Below are positions 31,798-37,456 of a DNA stretch of 37,456 nt, piece after piece. The notes beneath the pieces are model-generated. The model was not told the DNA's origin, made no database searches, and saw nothing but the letters and a program-made list of their open reading frames with translations. Source of the DNA: a virus. The first letter of the stretch is position 1; each line of letters opens with the position of its first letter. The position numbers were made by a program, and so were the translations under genes. Location of the stretch: IMG/VR virus record IMGVR_UViG_3300007734_000651, positions 1-37,456 of that record, one strand, 5' to 3'.

Positions 31798-32892
31798 ATG
31801 GCTACCACATACCGTTATTTATTTGCTGATTTGCTTACAAATAACATAATTGCAGAGTTGCCTTTAACAAGTGTTTCATTTACTCAACAATTAAATCAGG
31901 CTGGAACTTTAAGCGGACAACTGCTTTTATCTGGTCTTAATGCAAATACTTTTAATGTGCTTAATGCAACTATTCCTGCAAAAACAGGTATTTATGTTGA
32001 TAGAAATGGCACACTTGTTTGGGGCGGTGTAATTTGGGGCAGACCGTACAGTAGCGATAGTCAAACTTTAAGCATAGAAGCAAGAGAATTTGAAAGTTAT
32101 TTTGAACGCAGAAAAATAACTACAACAACCGCATTTACAAATATAGACCAATTATCTATTGCGCAAAACTTAATTACGCAAGCACAATCTGCGGTTTATG
32201 GAAACATTGGCGTAACGGTAGGCACAGAAACATCTGGCGTTTTGCTTAGCCGTACATATTATTCGTATGAATACAAACAGGTATATGGTGCAATACAAGA
32301 TTTGGCAAGACAAAATAACGGTTTTGATTTTAATATCAAAGTAAGTTATGACGGTTCAGGCAATCCAGCAAAAATACTGCAATTAGGTTATCCGCGTATT
32401 GGAACAGTTTATAGTGCAAATTCTATAACTGCACCAGTATTTGAGTTGCCAGCAAGCAATATTGTTTCTTATAGTTTAAGCGAAGATGGTTCGGCTTCTG
32501 CAAATACCATTTACGCTTTAGGGGCAGGTTCTAATGAAGGAAAGTTAATAGCAACCGCGCAAGATACAACTAAATTTGCAAGCGGTTATCCACTACTTGA
32601 AGAACAAGTCAATTATTCTGAAATAACCGATAGTACATATTTGGAGCAATTAGCAACAGGACAAGTATTATCCGTTAGTAATCCAATTACAATTTTTAGA
32701 GTAACGGTTCCTGCTTATGTGGAACCTCAATTTGGTACATACTCTTTAGGAGATGATGCGCGTTTAAGAATTACCGATAGCCGATTTGTTACAACGCTTG
32801 ATAACATTTATCGCATTGTTGGACTTACAGTAAGTCCGGGCGAAGATGGTCCAGAGCGTGTAGTCTTAACTTTAACAAATACAACAAACTAG
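31798..32892 (+). CDS. Tail-tip hub protein (Siphovirus ReqiPepy6 Gp37-like)
   Basis: 364 aa. Segments resembling the Gp37-like tail protein family include YRYLFADLLTNNIIAELPLT, GIYVDRNGTLVWGGVIWGRP, TLSIEAREFESYFERRKI, LARQNNGFDFNIKV and RIVGLTVSPGEDGPERVVLT. Such proteins form the central hub below Dit and carry other tip proteins. The base composition differs from the cassette immediately upstream, fewer C-ending codons. No ribosome-binding site is obvious. Confidence 0.8.
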   Translation: MATTYRYLFADLLTNNIIAELPLTSVSFTQQLNQAGTLSGQLLLSGLNANTFNVLNATIPAKTGIYVDRNGTLVWGGVIWGRPYSSDSQTLSIEAREFESYFERRKITTTTAFTNIDQLSIAQNLITQAQSAVYGNIGVTVGTETSGVLLSRTYYSYEYKQVYGAIQDLARQNNGFDFNIKVSYDGSGNPAKILQLGYPRIGTVYSANSITAPVFELPASNIVSYSLSEDGSASANTIYALGAGSNEGKLIATAQDTTKFASGYPLLEEQVNYSEITDSTYLEQLATGQVLSVSNPITIFRVTVPAYVEPQFGTYSLGDDARLRITDSRFVTTLDNIYRIVGLTVSPGEDGPERVVLTLTNTTN

Positions 32893-32898
32893 GTACAA

Positions 32899-33114
32899 AT
32901 GGCATATATAAATCAACCACCAGATTTACGCAGTATGTTTGCTGATTTGGACTCGCGTTTGCGCAAACTGGAAACCGCTACCAGATTTACCTTTCCTAAT
33001 GTAACATCAGACCCTAGCAATCCGCGCAAAGGTGATGCTTGGTTGAATACAACAACCAACCAAGCCAAAATCGTAGATGCAAATGGAACTGTACGCATAC
33101 TGACTTGGACATAA
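32899..33114 (+). CDS. Small tail-tip protein
   Basis: 71 aa. N-terminal coiled segment (MFADLDSRLRKLETATRF), then GDAWLNTTTNQAKIVDANG, a typical short C-terminal motif of phage minor tail proteins. It directly precedes the lysis genes. Probable tip or fibre connector; no firmer claim possible. Confidence 0.7.
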   Translation: MAYINQPPDLRSMFADLDSRLRKLETATRFTFPNVTSDPSNPRKGDAWLNTTTNQAKIVDANGTVRILTWT

Positions 33115-33115
33115 A

Positions 33116-33310
33116 ATGACTGTTGAACAATGGGTGGGGTTATCTGTTGGCGTTTGCACTTTAATTGGTGCAGTTGCAATGGGAGTACGGCATCTTGTTA
33201 AGTATTACCTTGCAGAATTAAAACCGAACGGTGGAAGTAGCATAAAAGACTCAATAACAAGATTAGAACAAAGAGTTGATGATTTATTCAAACTGATGGC
33301 GGAGAAATAA
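33116..33310 (+). CDS. Single-helix membrane protein with coiled coil (holin-like)
   Basis: 64 aa. One membrane segment near residues 6-25 (WVGLSVGVCTLIGAVAMGVR), then a Lys-rich linker (YYLAELKPNGGS) and a coiled coil (ITRLEQRVDDLFKLM). Its size and topology, with location directly before the endolysin, fit a holin or antiholin/spanin-like partner. Whether it or the downstream 80-aa protein is the true holin is not settled. Confidence 0.65.
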   Translation: MTVEQWVGLSVGVCTLIGAVAMGVRHLVKYYLAELKPNGGSSIKDSITRLEQRVDDLFKLMAEK

Positions 33311-33766
33311 ATGATAGATGTGGCGGCAATAGCAAAATCACAAATTGGTTATACAGAAACAGGCAATAACGACACTATGTACGGTAAATGGTACGGTTTG
33401 AATAACCAACCTTGGTGTGCAATGTTTGTTTCTTGGTGTTACGCACAGGCAGAACAAGTACAAAAAGTTTCCGCTAGTACAAAAAAGGGATTTGCTAGTT
33501 GTGATGCAGGGCTTAAATGGTTTGCAAAAAACAATAAATTAGTACCAACGGGGCAGGCTAAATCTGGCGATATTGTGTTTTTCCAATTTGATACAGATGC
33601 ACAACCAGACCACACGGGTATTGTGGTTAAAAATGATGGTAAAAAATATCTTTGGTGTATTGAAGGAAATACCGCAAGCGACAATAAAGGTTCTCAGTCA
33701 AACGGTGATGGTGTGTATTTGAAAAAACGCGCATATTCACTTGTTATGGCTGTGGCACGCCCTTAA
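33311..33766 (+). CDS. CHAP-domain endolysin
   Basis: 151 aa consisting of a CHAP amidase/endopeptidase domain: catalytic Cys in NQPWCAMFVSWCYAQ, then SGDIVFFQF, and the catalytic His in PDHTGIVVKND followed by CIEGNTASDN. No signal peptide and no cell-wall binding domain, so it needs a holin to reach peptidoglycan. Directly follows the membrane protein and precedes the holin. Start ATG adjoins the previous stop. Confidence 0.92.
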   Translation: MIDVAAIAKSQIGYTETGNNDTMYGKWYGLNNQPWCAMFVSWCYAQAEQVQKVSASTKKGFASCDAGLKWFAKNNKLVPTGQAKSGDIVFFQFDTDAQPDHTGIVVKNDGKKYLWCIEGNTASDNKGSQSNGDGVYLKKRAYSLVMAVARP

Positions 33767-33784
33767 CAATTGGAAGGAGAAATA

Positions 33785-34027
33785 ATGAGTTACAAAATGA
33801 AATCAATGCTTAAATCCTATTTACGAGGTGTTATTACCGCTATTACACCGTTACTTGCAACCAGTATCACCGACTGGCGCGCATACGCAGTCGCAATTGT
33901 TTCTGGTGTTATTGCGCCAGCAATTCGTGCGATGGATAAAAATGACCCTGCTTTTGGCGCAGTTGCGGATACTGTAGAAAATGCAATAATTGTCGCTGCT
34001 AGCAAAAGCAAGAAAAAAACTAAATAA
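33785..34027 (+). CDS. Holin (r1t-type-like)
   Basis: 80 aa from ATG 33785 with AAGGAG upstream; ATG 33770 would read through that site. Two hydrophobic segments (VITAITPLLATSI and AVAIVSGVIAPAI) separated by TDWRAYA, then a MDKNDPAFG motif and a basic C-terminal KSKKKTK tail. This matches the r1t-like holin pattern seen in actinophages. It would form the membrane lesion that releases the CHAP endolysin. A hairpin terminator follows. Confidence 0.82.
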   Translation: MSYKMKSMLKSYLRGVITAITPLLATSITDWRAYAVAIVSGVIAPAIRAMDKNDPAFGAVADTVENAIIVAASKSKKKTK

Positions 34028-34033
34028 CGCTTT

Positions 34034-34072
34034 GGCTAGGTGGTTGTATCGGGGAAGTGCAACCGCCTAGCC
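34034..34072 (+). terminator. Hairpin terminator after lysis genes
   Basis: GGCTAGGTGGTTGTA (34034-34048) pairs with TGCAACCGCCTAGCC (34058-34072), a 15-bp stem with G-U pairs and a 9-nt loop. No strong T tract. Its arms resemble those of the inverted repeat at 3259-3319, suggesting a shared element. Confidence 0.65.
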
Positions 34073-34085
34073 TTAGAATATACAA

Positions 34086-34478
34086 ATGAATATTGAAGGC
34101 AGATTTCACTTAAAATATACAATTACAAATGAGTGCTGGTTATGGCACGCTTCTAAATTGGAAAATGGTTACGGTTTATTTACTGACGAATATGGAAAAA
34201 CTATTACTGCGCATCGCTGGTCGTTTCAATTCTTTAATGGTGCTATTCCGCAAGGGTTGGTAATTGACCATATATGCCGCAACCCTAGTTGTGTTAATCC
34301 AAAACACTTACAGGCAATAACTCAATCAGATAATATAAAGAGAAGTTTGATTGTGAAGGCAAGAAGCGCCAGAACCCATTGCAAACACGGACACGCTTTT
34401 ACGCCAGAAAATACTCGGTATGTACGCGGACAAAGAGGCCGTAGGTGTGCCACTTGCGCCAAAATAAGTAAAGGCTAA
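34086..34478 (+). CDS. HNH endonuclease (HNH_3 type)
   Basis: 130 aa. ITNECWLWHASKLENGYG and AHRWSFQFFNG at the N-terminus, and IDHICRNPSCVNPKHLQAI with the HNH His-Asn pair, then a C-terminal zinc knuckle (HCKHGH and CATC). This is the pattern of free-standing HNH homing-type nucleases in phages. It sits alone between two hairpin or gap regions, which suggests an inserted mobile gene. No obvious ribosome-binding site. Confidence 0.88.
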   Translation: MNIEGRFHLKYTITNECWLWHASKLENGYGLFTDEYGKTITAHRWSFQFFNGAIPQGLVIDHICRNPSCVNPKHLQAITQSDNIKRSLIVKARSARTHCKHGHAFTPENTRYVRGQRGRRCATCAKISKG

Positions 34479-34543
34479 TTTGCGTTTAACAATACGAATA
34501 CCGTACTTTTGTGTGTATCATTTACTTAACGAAAGGCGGAAAA

Positions 34544-34783
34544 ATGAGTCTCGCAGATAAATTATCAAATGCTGCAAACAGAAGAAAACCAGATACTTTT
34601 TGCCCGTATCAATTTATGTACGACAATTTAACGCCAGAAAACAAAAAAGCATTAGATGATGCGTGGGCAAAAGGGTTATCTGCAAATGTTATTTTAAGTG
34701 CGCTTAGGTCGGAAGGTATTAAAAGCAGTAATGAAGCGATAAGAGCGCATAGAAACGGCGTATGTAAATGTCCGAAAAAGTAA
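34544..34783 (+). CDS. Small protein with Cys-pair C-terminus, unknown function
   Basis: 79 aa. Start ATG 34544 has GAAAGGCGG upstream; the ATG at 34511 is too far. Central KPDTFCPYQFMYDNLTPENK and LSANVILSALRSEGIKSSNE form two helices of an HTH-like look, and the end has a CKCP pair. Could be a small DNA-binding or regulatory protein. Overlaps the next gene by 16 nt. Confidence 0.7.
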   Translation: MSLADKLSNAANRRKPDTFCPYQFMYDNLTPENKKALDDAWAKGLSANVILSALRSEGIKSSNEAIRAHRNGVCKCPKK

Positions 34784-35019
34784 AGAAAATTCTTGAAGAT
34801 AGACAAACAATACACGGTGATGCGCACGAAAACTTTGCGCGTACTGGTCGCGGTTGGGGCGCAATACTAGGCATTGACGATATTCCAGCGTGGCAGGTTG
34901 CGTTAATGATGGACTTTTTTAAGTCTGTGCGGTGCGTAGCAAATCCGTTACACGAAGATAACTGGTTGGACAAAATAGGTTACACACAACACGGTATGGA
35001 GATATCTGATGAGTCTTAA
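34768..35019 (+). CDS. DUF6378-like phage protein
   Basis: 83 aa. Pattern DRQTIHGDAHENFARTGRGW, then VALMMDFFKSVRCVANPLHE and DNWLDKIGYTQHGM matches, from memory, the DUF6378 family (also written as a nucleotide-metabolism-like helical protein) of phages. No enzyme activity is established. Overlaps both neighbours (16 and 11 nt). Call moderately strong at family level. Confidence 0.6.
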   Translation: MSEKVKKILEDRQTIHGDAHENFARTGRGWGAILGIDDIPAWQVALMMDFFKSVRCVANPLHEDNWLDKIGYTQHGMEISDES

Positions 35020-36043
35020 AGATAGATTTGAAGAGTTACCAGAAGATATTGAGTCAAGTGATATTACCGAATTACGCAAGGCGTTAATACGCACTCAAAA
35101 ACAACTTAAAGAAGCAAAGAACCGCACCGAAGAATTAGTTGAAGTAACAATACAAGCAACCAAAGATGCAACGCTTGCAATGGGCGCAGTCAAACCCGTA
35201 CAAGTTCCTGTACAAGATAAACGCAAGAAATCTACGGAAGTTGCGTTATGGCATATGACGGATTGGCAAGGCAGTAAAAAAACCACTACATACAATTCAG
35301 AAGTAATGCGCAAACGCGTTATGGACTTTGTAGATAAAGCATACAAAATCACAGAGATACAAAGAGCAGACCACCCTGTAAAAGATGTAGTTGTGTTATT
35401 TGGCGGAGATATGGTGGAAGGTTTATTTAACTATCCAGCGCAGTTGCACGAAGTTGATGCGACTTTATTTGAACAATATGTAACGGTATCAAGACTTATT
35501 ACAGATGTTATTAGAAAAGCATTAACAATGTACGAAAATGTATTAGTGGTTGCAGAGTGGGGTAATCACGGGCGTATCGGTAACAAACGCGCAGATGTAC
35601 CACGCAACGATAACATTGACCGTATGTGTTACGAATTAGCACGACAGTTATTAGCAGATGAAAAGCGTTTAACTTGGCAAGACTGTCCAGATGATGTACA
35701 AAGAGTTGAAATAGGTAACTACCGCGCATTGTTAATACACGGTGATGAAGTCGGTAGAAACGGGTTTGCATCACCTACTGCCATTGTTCAACACGCAAAT
35801 CGTTGGCGTAGCGGTGCGTATCCTTGGGAATTTAGAGATGTTTATGTGGGGCATTACCACACACACGCTTGTTGGCCAATGGCTAACGGATTAGGAAGTA
35901 TTTACCAAACAGGTTCAACTGAGAGTGATAATCGGTATGCACGCGATTTATTAGCTGCTAGCGCTATCCCAAGCCAACGCCTGCACTTTATTGACCCAAT
36001 TAAAGGAAGAGTTACTGCGGAATACAAAATTTGGTTGGATTAG
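35009..36043 (+). CDS. Metallophosphoesterase (calcineurin-like)
   Basis: 344 aa. The metal-binding motifs are present in order: MTDWQGSKKT (Asp), LFGGDMVEG (GDxxE-type), EWGNHGRIG (GNH), LIHGDEVGR (His/Asp) and VGHYHTHACW (GHxH). N-terminal 80 residues are a coiled coil (LRKALIRTQKQLKEAKN). Could act as a phosphodiesterase or nuclease on DNA or signalling nucleotides. The last large plus-strand gene; its 3' end overlaps a minus-strand gene by 32 nt. GGAG precedes the ATG. Confidence 0.88.
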   Translation: MSLKDRFEELPEDIESSDITELRKALIRTQKQLKEAKNRTEELVEVTIQATKDATLAMGAVKPVQVPVQDKRKKSTEVALWHMTDWQGSKKTTTYNSEVMRKRVMDFVDKAYKITEIQRADHPVKDVVVLFGGDMVEGLFNYPAQLHEVDATLFEQYVTVSRLITDVIRKALTMYENVLVVAEWGNHGRIGNKRADVPRNDNIDRMCYELARQLLADEKRLTWQDCPDDVQRVEIGNYRALLIHGDEVGRNGFASPTAIVQHANRWRSGAYPWEFRDVYVGHYHTHACWPMANGLGSIYQTGSTESDNRYARDLLAASAIPSQRLHFIDPIKGRVTAEYKIWLD

Positions 36044-36116
36044 TTTCCGCTTCATCAACCGCATCATCAATACTGCGTGTATGTTCTTTAGCGCAATCTC
36101 CGCAAATTCGGCACAT
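36012..36116 (-). CDS. 34-aa cysteine-rich microprotein (minus strand)
   Basis: Reading the minus strand, ATG at 36116-36114 overlaps the stop of the upstream minus gene (TAATG). The product begins CRICGDCAKEH, a three-cysteine plus histidine zinc-like knuckle, followed by an acidic stretch and a late cysteine. It overlaps the end of the metallophosphoesterase gene by 32 nt in antiparallel direction. Short and so uncertain, but the coupled start and cysteine spacing favour a real gene. Confidence 0.5.
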   Translation of the reverse strand: MCRICGDCAKEHTRSIDDAVDEAETNPTKFCIPQ

Positions 36117-36346
36117 TAATCTTCATCATCATAATCATCACCATAATCTGTGGTGATTAGGCGCATATTTGCTATATCAACGCCATTATCTTTTACTGTT
36201 TGGCACGCTTCTTTGAATACATTTAGCGCACGGTTAGTTAAATCATCAACCATGTCTGGGTATTCGGTTTCAGTTCCTAATTCAACAACTAAACCGCCAC
36301 AACGGATTGTGATTTGCGAATAACTTGATTTACCAGTTTGTGCCAT
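36116..36346 (-). CDS. Small acidic minus-strand protein
   Basis: 76 aa on the minus strand. Sequence SYSQITIRCGGLVVELGTET, then MVDDLTNRALNVFKEACQTV and a final run of Asp, Glu and Tyr (DYGDDYDDED). Looks like a typical compact alpha/beta phage protein. It reads convergently toward the late plus operon and divergently from the plus genes at 37243. No strong ribosome-binding site is visible, AGGCAT being weak. Opposed orientation suggests early expression from the divergent region. Confidence 0.7.
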   Translation of the reverse strand: MAQTGKSSYSQITIRCGGLVVELGTETEYPDMVDDLTNRALNVFKEACQTVKDNGVDIANMRLITTDYGDDYDDED

Positions 36347-36597
36347 AACCGAAGTGTATGCCTATCTATGTTTATGTATGCAAGTGTTACAAATGATGTG
36401 TCGGGATTAAAAAACTGCCTACTTTTCCACAAGGCGTGTAAGGCTATTTGCGGACATTTGAATAGCAATTGCATATAGATGTATCACTTGTACATATGCG
36501 TGTCTCTACGGGCTTGTAACGGGGTTAAAAACACCCTCTAAAACCCATCTCGGCGTGGGGTGATACCATTGAAGGGTAGTTTAAGAACGGGTCGTCC

Positions 36598-36609
36598 ATT
36601 CGTACGAAT
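36598..36609. promoter_or_regulatory. Perfect 12-nt palindrome ATTCGTACGAAT
   Basis: A perfect dyad in the noncoding divergent region, suited to a dimeric repressor or replication-initiator site. No second full copy was seen nearby, so this remains a candidate operator. Confidence 0.35.
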
Positions 36610-37037
36610 ACAACCCCAGTAATTTACCTACCAGTACATTTACAACTAAATATCTACAAAAATCTCGGTGAAGGCATCGGATTAACGCTTACGCACCGCA
36701 CCGCTCTGGCGAGAATAATAAGTAGATATTGACACATAGGAGATATATACGGTAAGCAAAATCGTTATTTAGTTTGCACCGTTCAGAGTATCCAGTAACA
36801 AATTGCAAGTCCGAATTATAGCCAGCACAATCTGTTAGTCGCTGTTAATCACACTAATAGTAATTAGGCACACTTTCGGTATTCTACAAGGTACGCAATT
36901 AGTAGATATAACACATTGCAAAAAGTTATGACACGCAAATAAGGGAACGCACGCAACGGATAAGTCCTAGGCAGTGACAGGAACAGGCACCCACAGTAGT
37001 TGCTAATCAGCGCACTCCAAATAAGGCGGAAGTCGGC

Positions 37038-37133
37038 ATGGAGAATTTATCTCAGAGGTCGGTTTGGCACACCGATAGTGGGTATCAAGTTCAACACAAT
37101 GAATTTGGTATTTGCAAAAATATAAATAACTAG
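37038..37133 (+). CDS. 31-aa small ORF in the noncoding region
   Basis: ATG 37038 to TAG 37133. The peptide (SQRSVWHTDSGYQVQHNEFG, then ICKNINN) looks protein-like, with aromatic and polar residues and no low-complexity run. GCGGAAG lies 5-11 nt upstream as a weak ribosome-binding site. A hairpin at 37152-37180 follows and could be its terminator. The length leaves it doubtful. Confidence 0.35.
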   Translation: MENLSQRSVWHTDSGYQVQHNEFGICKNINN

Positions 37134-37151
37134 GGACAAACAATTTCCGAA

Positions 37152-37180
37152 ACGGCGCTTGCACTAAAAGTAAGCGCCGT
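37152..37180 (+). terminator. Hairpin ACGGCGCTT / AAGCGCCGT
   Basis: A perfect 9-bp GC-rich stem (37152-37160 with 37172-37180), with an 11-nt loop that can form a small inner stem ACT/AGT. Precedes the gene at 37243 by 62 nt. No T tract; could be a terminator or a leader hairpin. Confidence 0.55.
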
Positions 37181-37242
37181 CTAACCGCTTAGGCAACGGT
37201 TACTGATGATGGTACGCCTATCACATAAAAAGGGAGACACAA

Positions 37243-37419
37243 ATGGACAAAAAAGTATATAAGGCTTTCTGCAACTGTGGTTGGAAAACCGCAGATAAGA
37301 AAACCGCAAAAGAAGCAAAAGATTTACTCGGTAAACACAAACACAAAGTCCGAGTAATTGAATACACAGTTACAAAAAGCAAGTATATGACCACATATAC
37401 AGGCAAAAAAATTGCATAA
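37243..37419 (+). CDS. 58-aa basic protein with C-x-C and H-x-H pairs
   Basis: ATG 37243 with AGGGAGA upstream, a strong ribosome-binding site. The product starts KVYKAFCNCGWKTADKK and continues GKHKHKVRVIEYTVTKSKYM. The cysteine pair (10, 12) and histidine pair (32, 34) are placed as in a small zinc finger, and the protein is basic, so nucleic-acid binding is plausible. It faces the early genes that begin at the window start and may be the first gene of that operon. Confidence 0.75.
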   Translation: MDKKVYKAFCNCGWKTADKKTAKEAKDLLGKHKHKVRVIEYTVTKSKYMTTYTGKKIA

Positions 37420-37421
37420 AT

Positions 37422-37444
37422 AGTAGGCATAACTTTAATCCGTA
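37422..37444 (+). repeat. Intergenic repeat AGTNGGCA-N4-TTTAATCCG, copy 3
   Basis: AGTAGGCA followed by 13 nt ending TTTAATCCG and TA. It sits just after the stop of the 58-aa gene and 13 nt before the window end. If the ends join, it would be directly followed by the partial copy at 1-12 to form a tandem pair ahead of the gene at 70. Confidence 0.6.
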
Positions 37445-37456
37445 AGTGCAAACCGT

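Larger units (their letters stand above)
36347..37242. other. Divergent noncoding control region
   Basis: About 900 nt with no convincing gene except a 31-aa ORF at 37038. It separates the minus-strand pair from the plus-strand genes that would start the genome. It contains the palindrome ATTCGTACGAAT (36598-36609), the hairpin ACGGCGCTT/AAGCGCCGT (37152-37180), and many short direct and inverted dyads. No tRNA arm or tmRNA-like end was seen. Likely content is divergent promoters and an origin or packaging-related site, but none is proven. Confidence 0.55.

Noticed and set aside
36289-36474. 61-aa minus-strand ORF
   Set aside because: It overlaps the better minus-strand gene at 36116-36346 in another frame, has irregular composition and no ribosome-binding site.
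36374-36478. 34-aa plus-strand ORF starting at ATG 36374
   Set aside because: No ribosome-binding site and unlike its neighbours; it overlaps the upstream region of the minus-strand gene, so likely chance.
36481-36720. Possible tRNA or tmRNA in the noncoding region
   Set aside because: No T-arm GGTTCRANNCC-type sequence, no paired acceptor arms and no CCA end could be found by eye.
36729-36757. TTGACA at 36729 as a -35 box
   Set aside because: No acceptable -10 box at 16-18 nt; TATATA follows too close at about 11 nt.
1-37456. Integrase, lysogeny repressor or CRISPR array
   Set aside because: No gene with a recombinase motif and no regular spacer-repeat array was seen; the small HTH protein at 10581 alone does not show lysogeny.

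Overview
The window looks like the essentially complete genome of a tailed siphovirus, most likely infecting a low-GC actinobacterium such as a freshwater or marine planktonic lineage. The evidence is a compact layout with nearly every gene on one strand, a full set of head, tail and lysis genes, a tape-measure protein of 875 aa (long tail), a 32-kDa-class tube protein, and replication and small early proteins of the actinophage type. The host is inferred from gene style and base composition (roughly 40% G+C by eye), not shown directly. No integrase, repressor, tRNA or rRNA was seen, so a lytic lifestyle is likely. Both window ends carry the same short intergenic motif, which fits a circular or circularly permuted genome cut arbitrarily.

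Layout. (1) 70-3656: small early genes of unknown role, a DUF932/TIGR03299 protein and a two-helix membrane protein, with structured intergenic regions. (2) 3726-10781: recombination and replication. This holds a Bet/RecT annealase, a Cas4-like PD-(D/E)XK nuclease with an Fe-S cysteine set, a winged-helix replication protein, RusA, HNH, SSB, several small zinc-ribbon proteins and an unexpected secreted transglycosylase. It ends at a strong hairpin terminator. No polymerase, helicase or primase is present, so the phage must borrow the host replisome. (3) 10848-12526: a ParB-like protein followed by an ABC-type ATPase fused to a GNAT/Mom-like acyltransferase, a candidate DNA hypermodification module. 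(4) 12559-24378: packaging and head genes: FmdB-like zinc ribbon, small and large terminase, portal, SPP1 gp7-like protein, a 782-aa fused prohead protease/scaffold, a major capsid protein with an Ig-like insertion, connectors and the tail tube. A large hairpin terminator follows. (5) 24494-33114: tail assembly chaperones joined by a -1 frameshift at CCCTTTC, tape measure, Dit, tail fibre, three tandem paralogous tail-tip proteins and a Gp37-like hub. (6) 33116-34027: lysis, with a membrane protein, a CHAP endolysin and a holin. (7) 34086-36043: HNH, DUF6378-like protein and metallophosphoesterase. (8) 36012-36346: two minus-strand genes. (9) 36347-37242: about 0.9 kb with almost no coding, the divergent control region. 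It is followed by plus-strand small genes that would run on into the start of the window.

The most striking signal is compositional. Reading by eye, the palindromes GATC, TCGA and ACGT are almost absent, and every instance seen (3, 3 and 1) falls inside the 28.9-31.8 kb tail-fibre cassette. AGCT was seen once, elsewhere. This suggests restriction-driven site avoidance in the phage backbone and recent import of the receptor-binding cassette.
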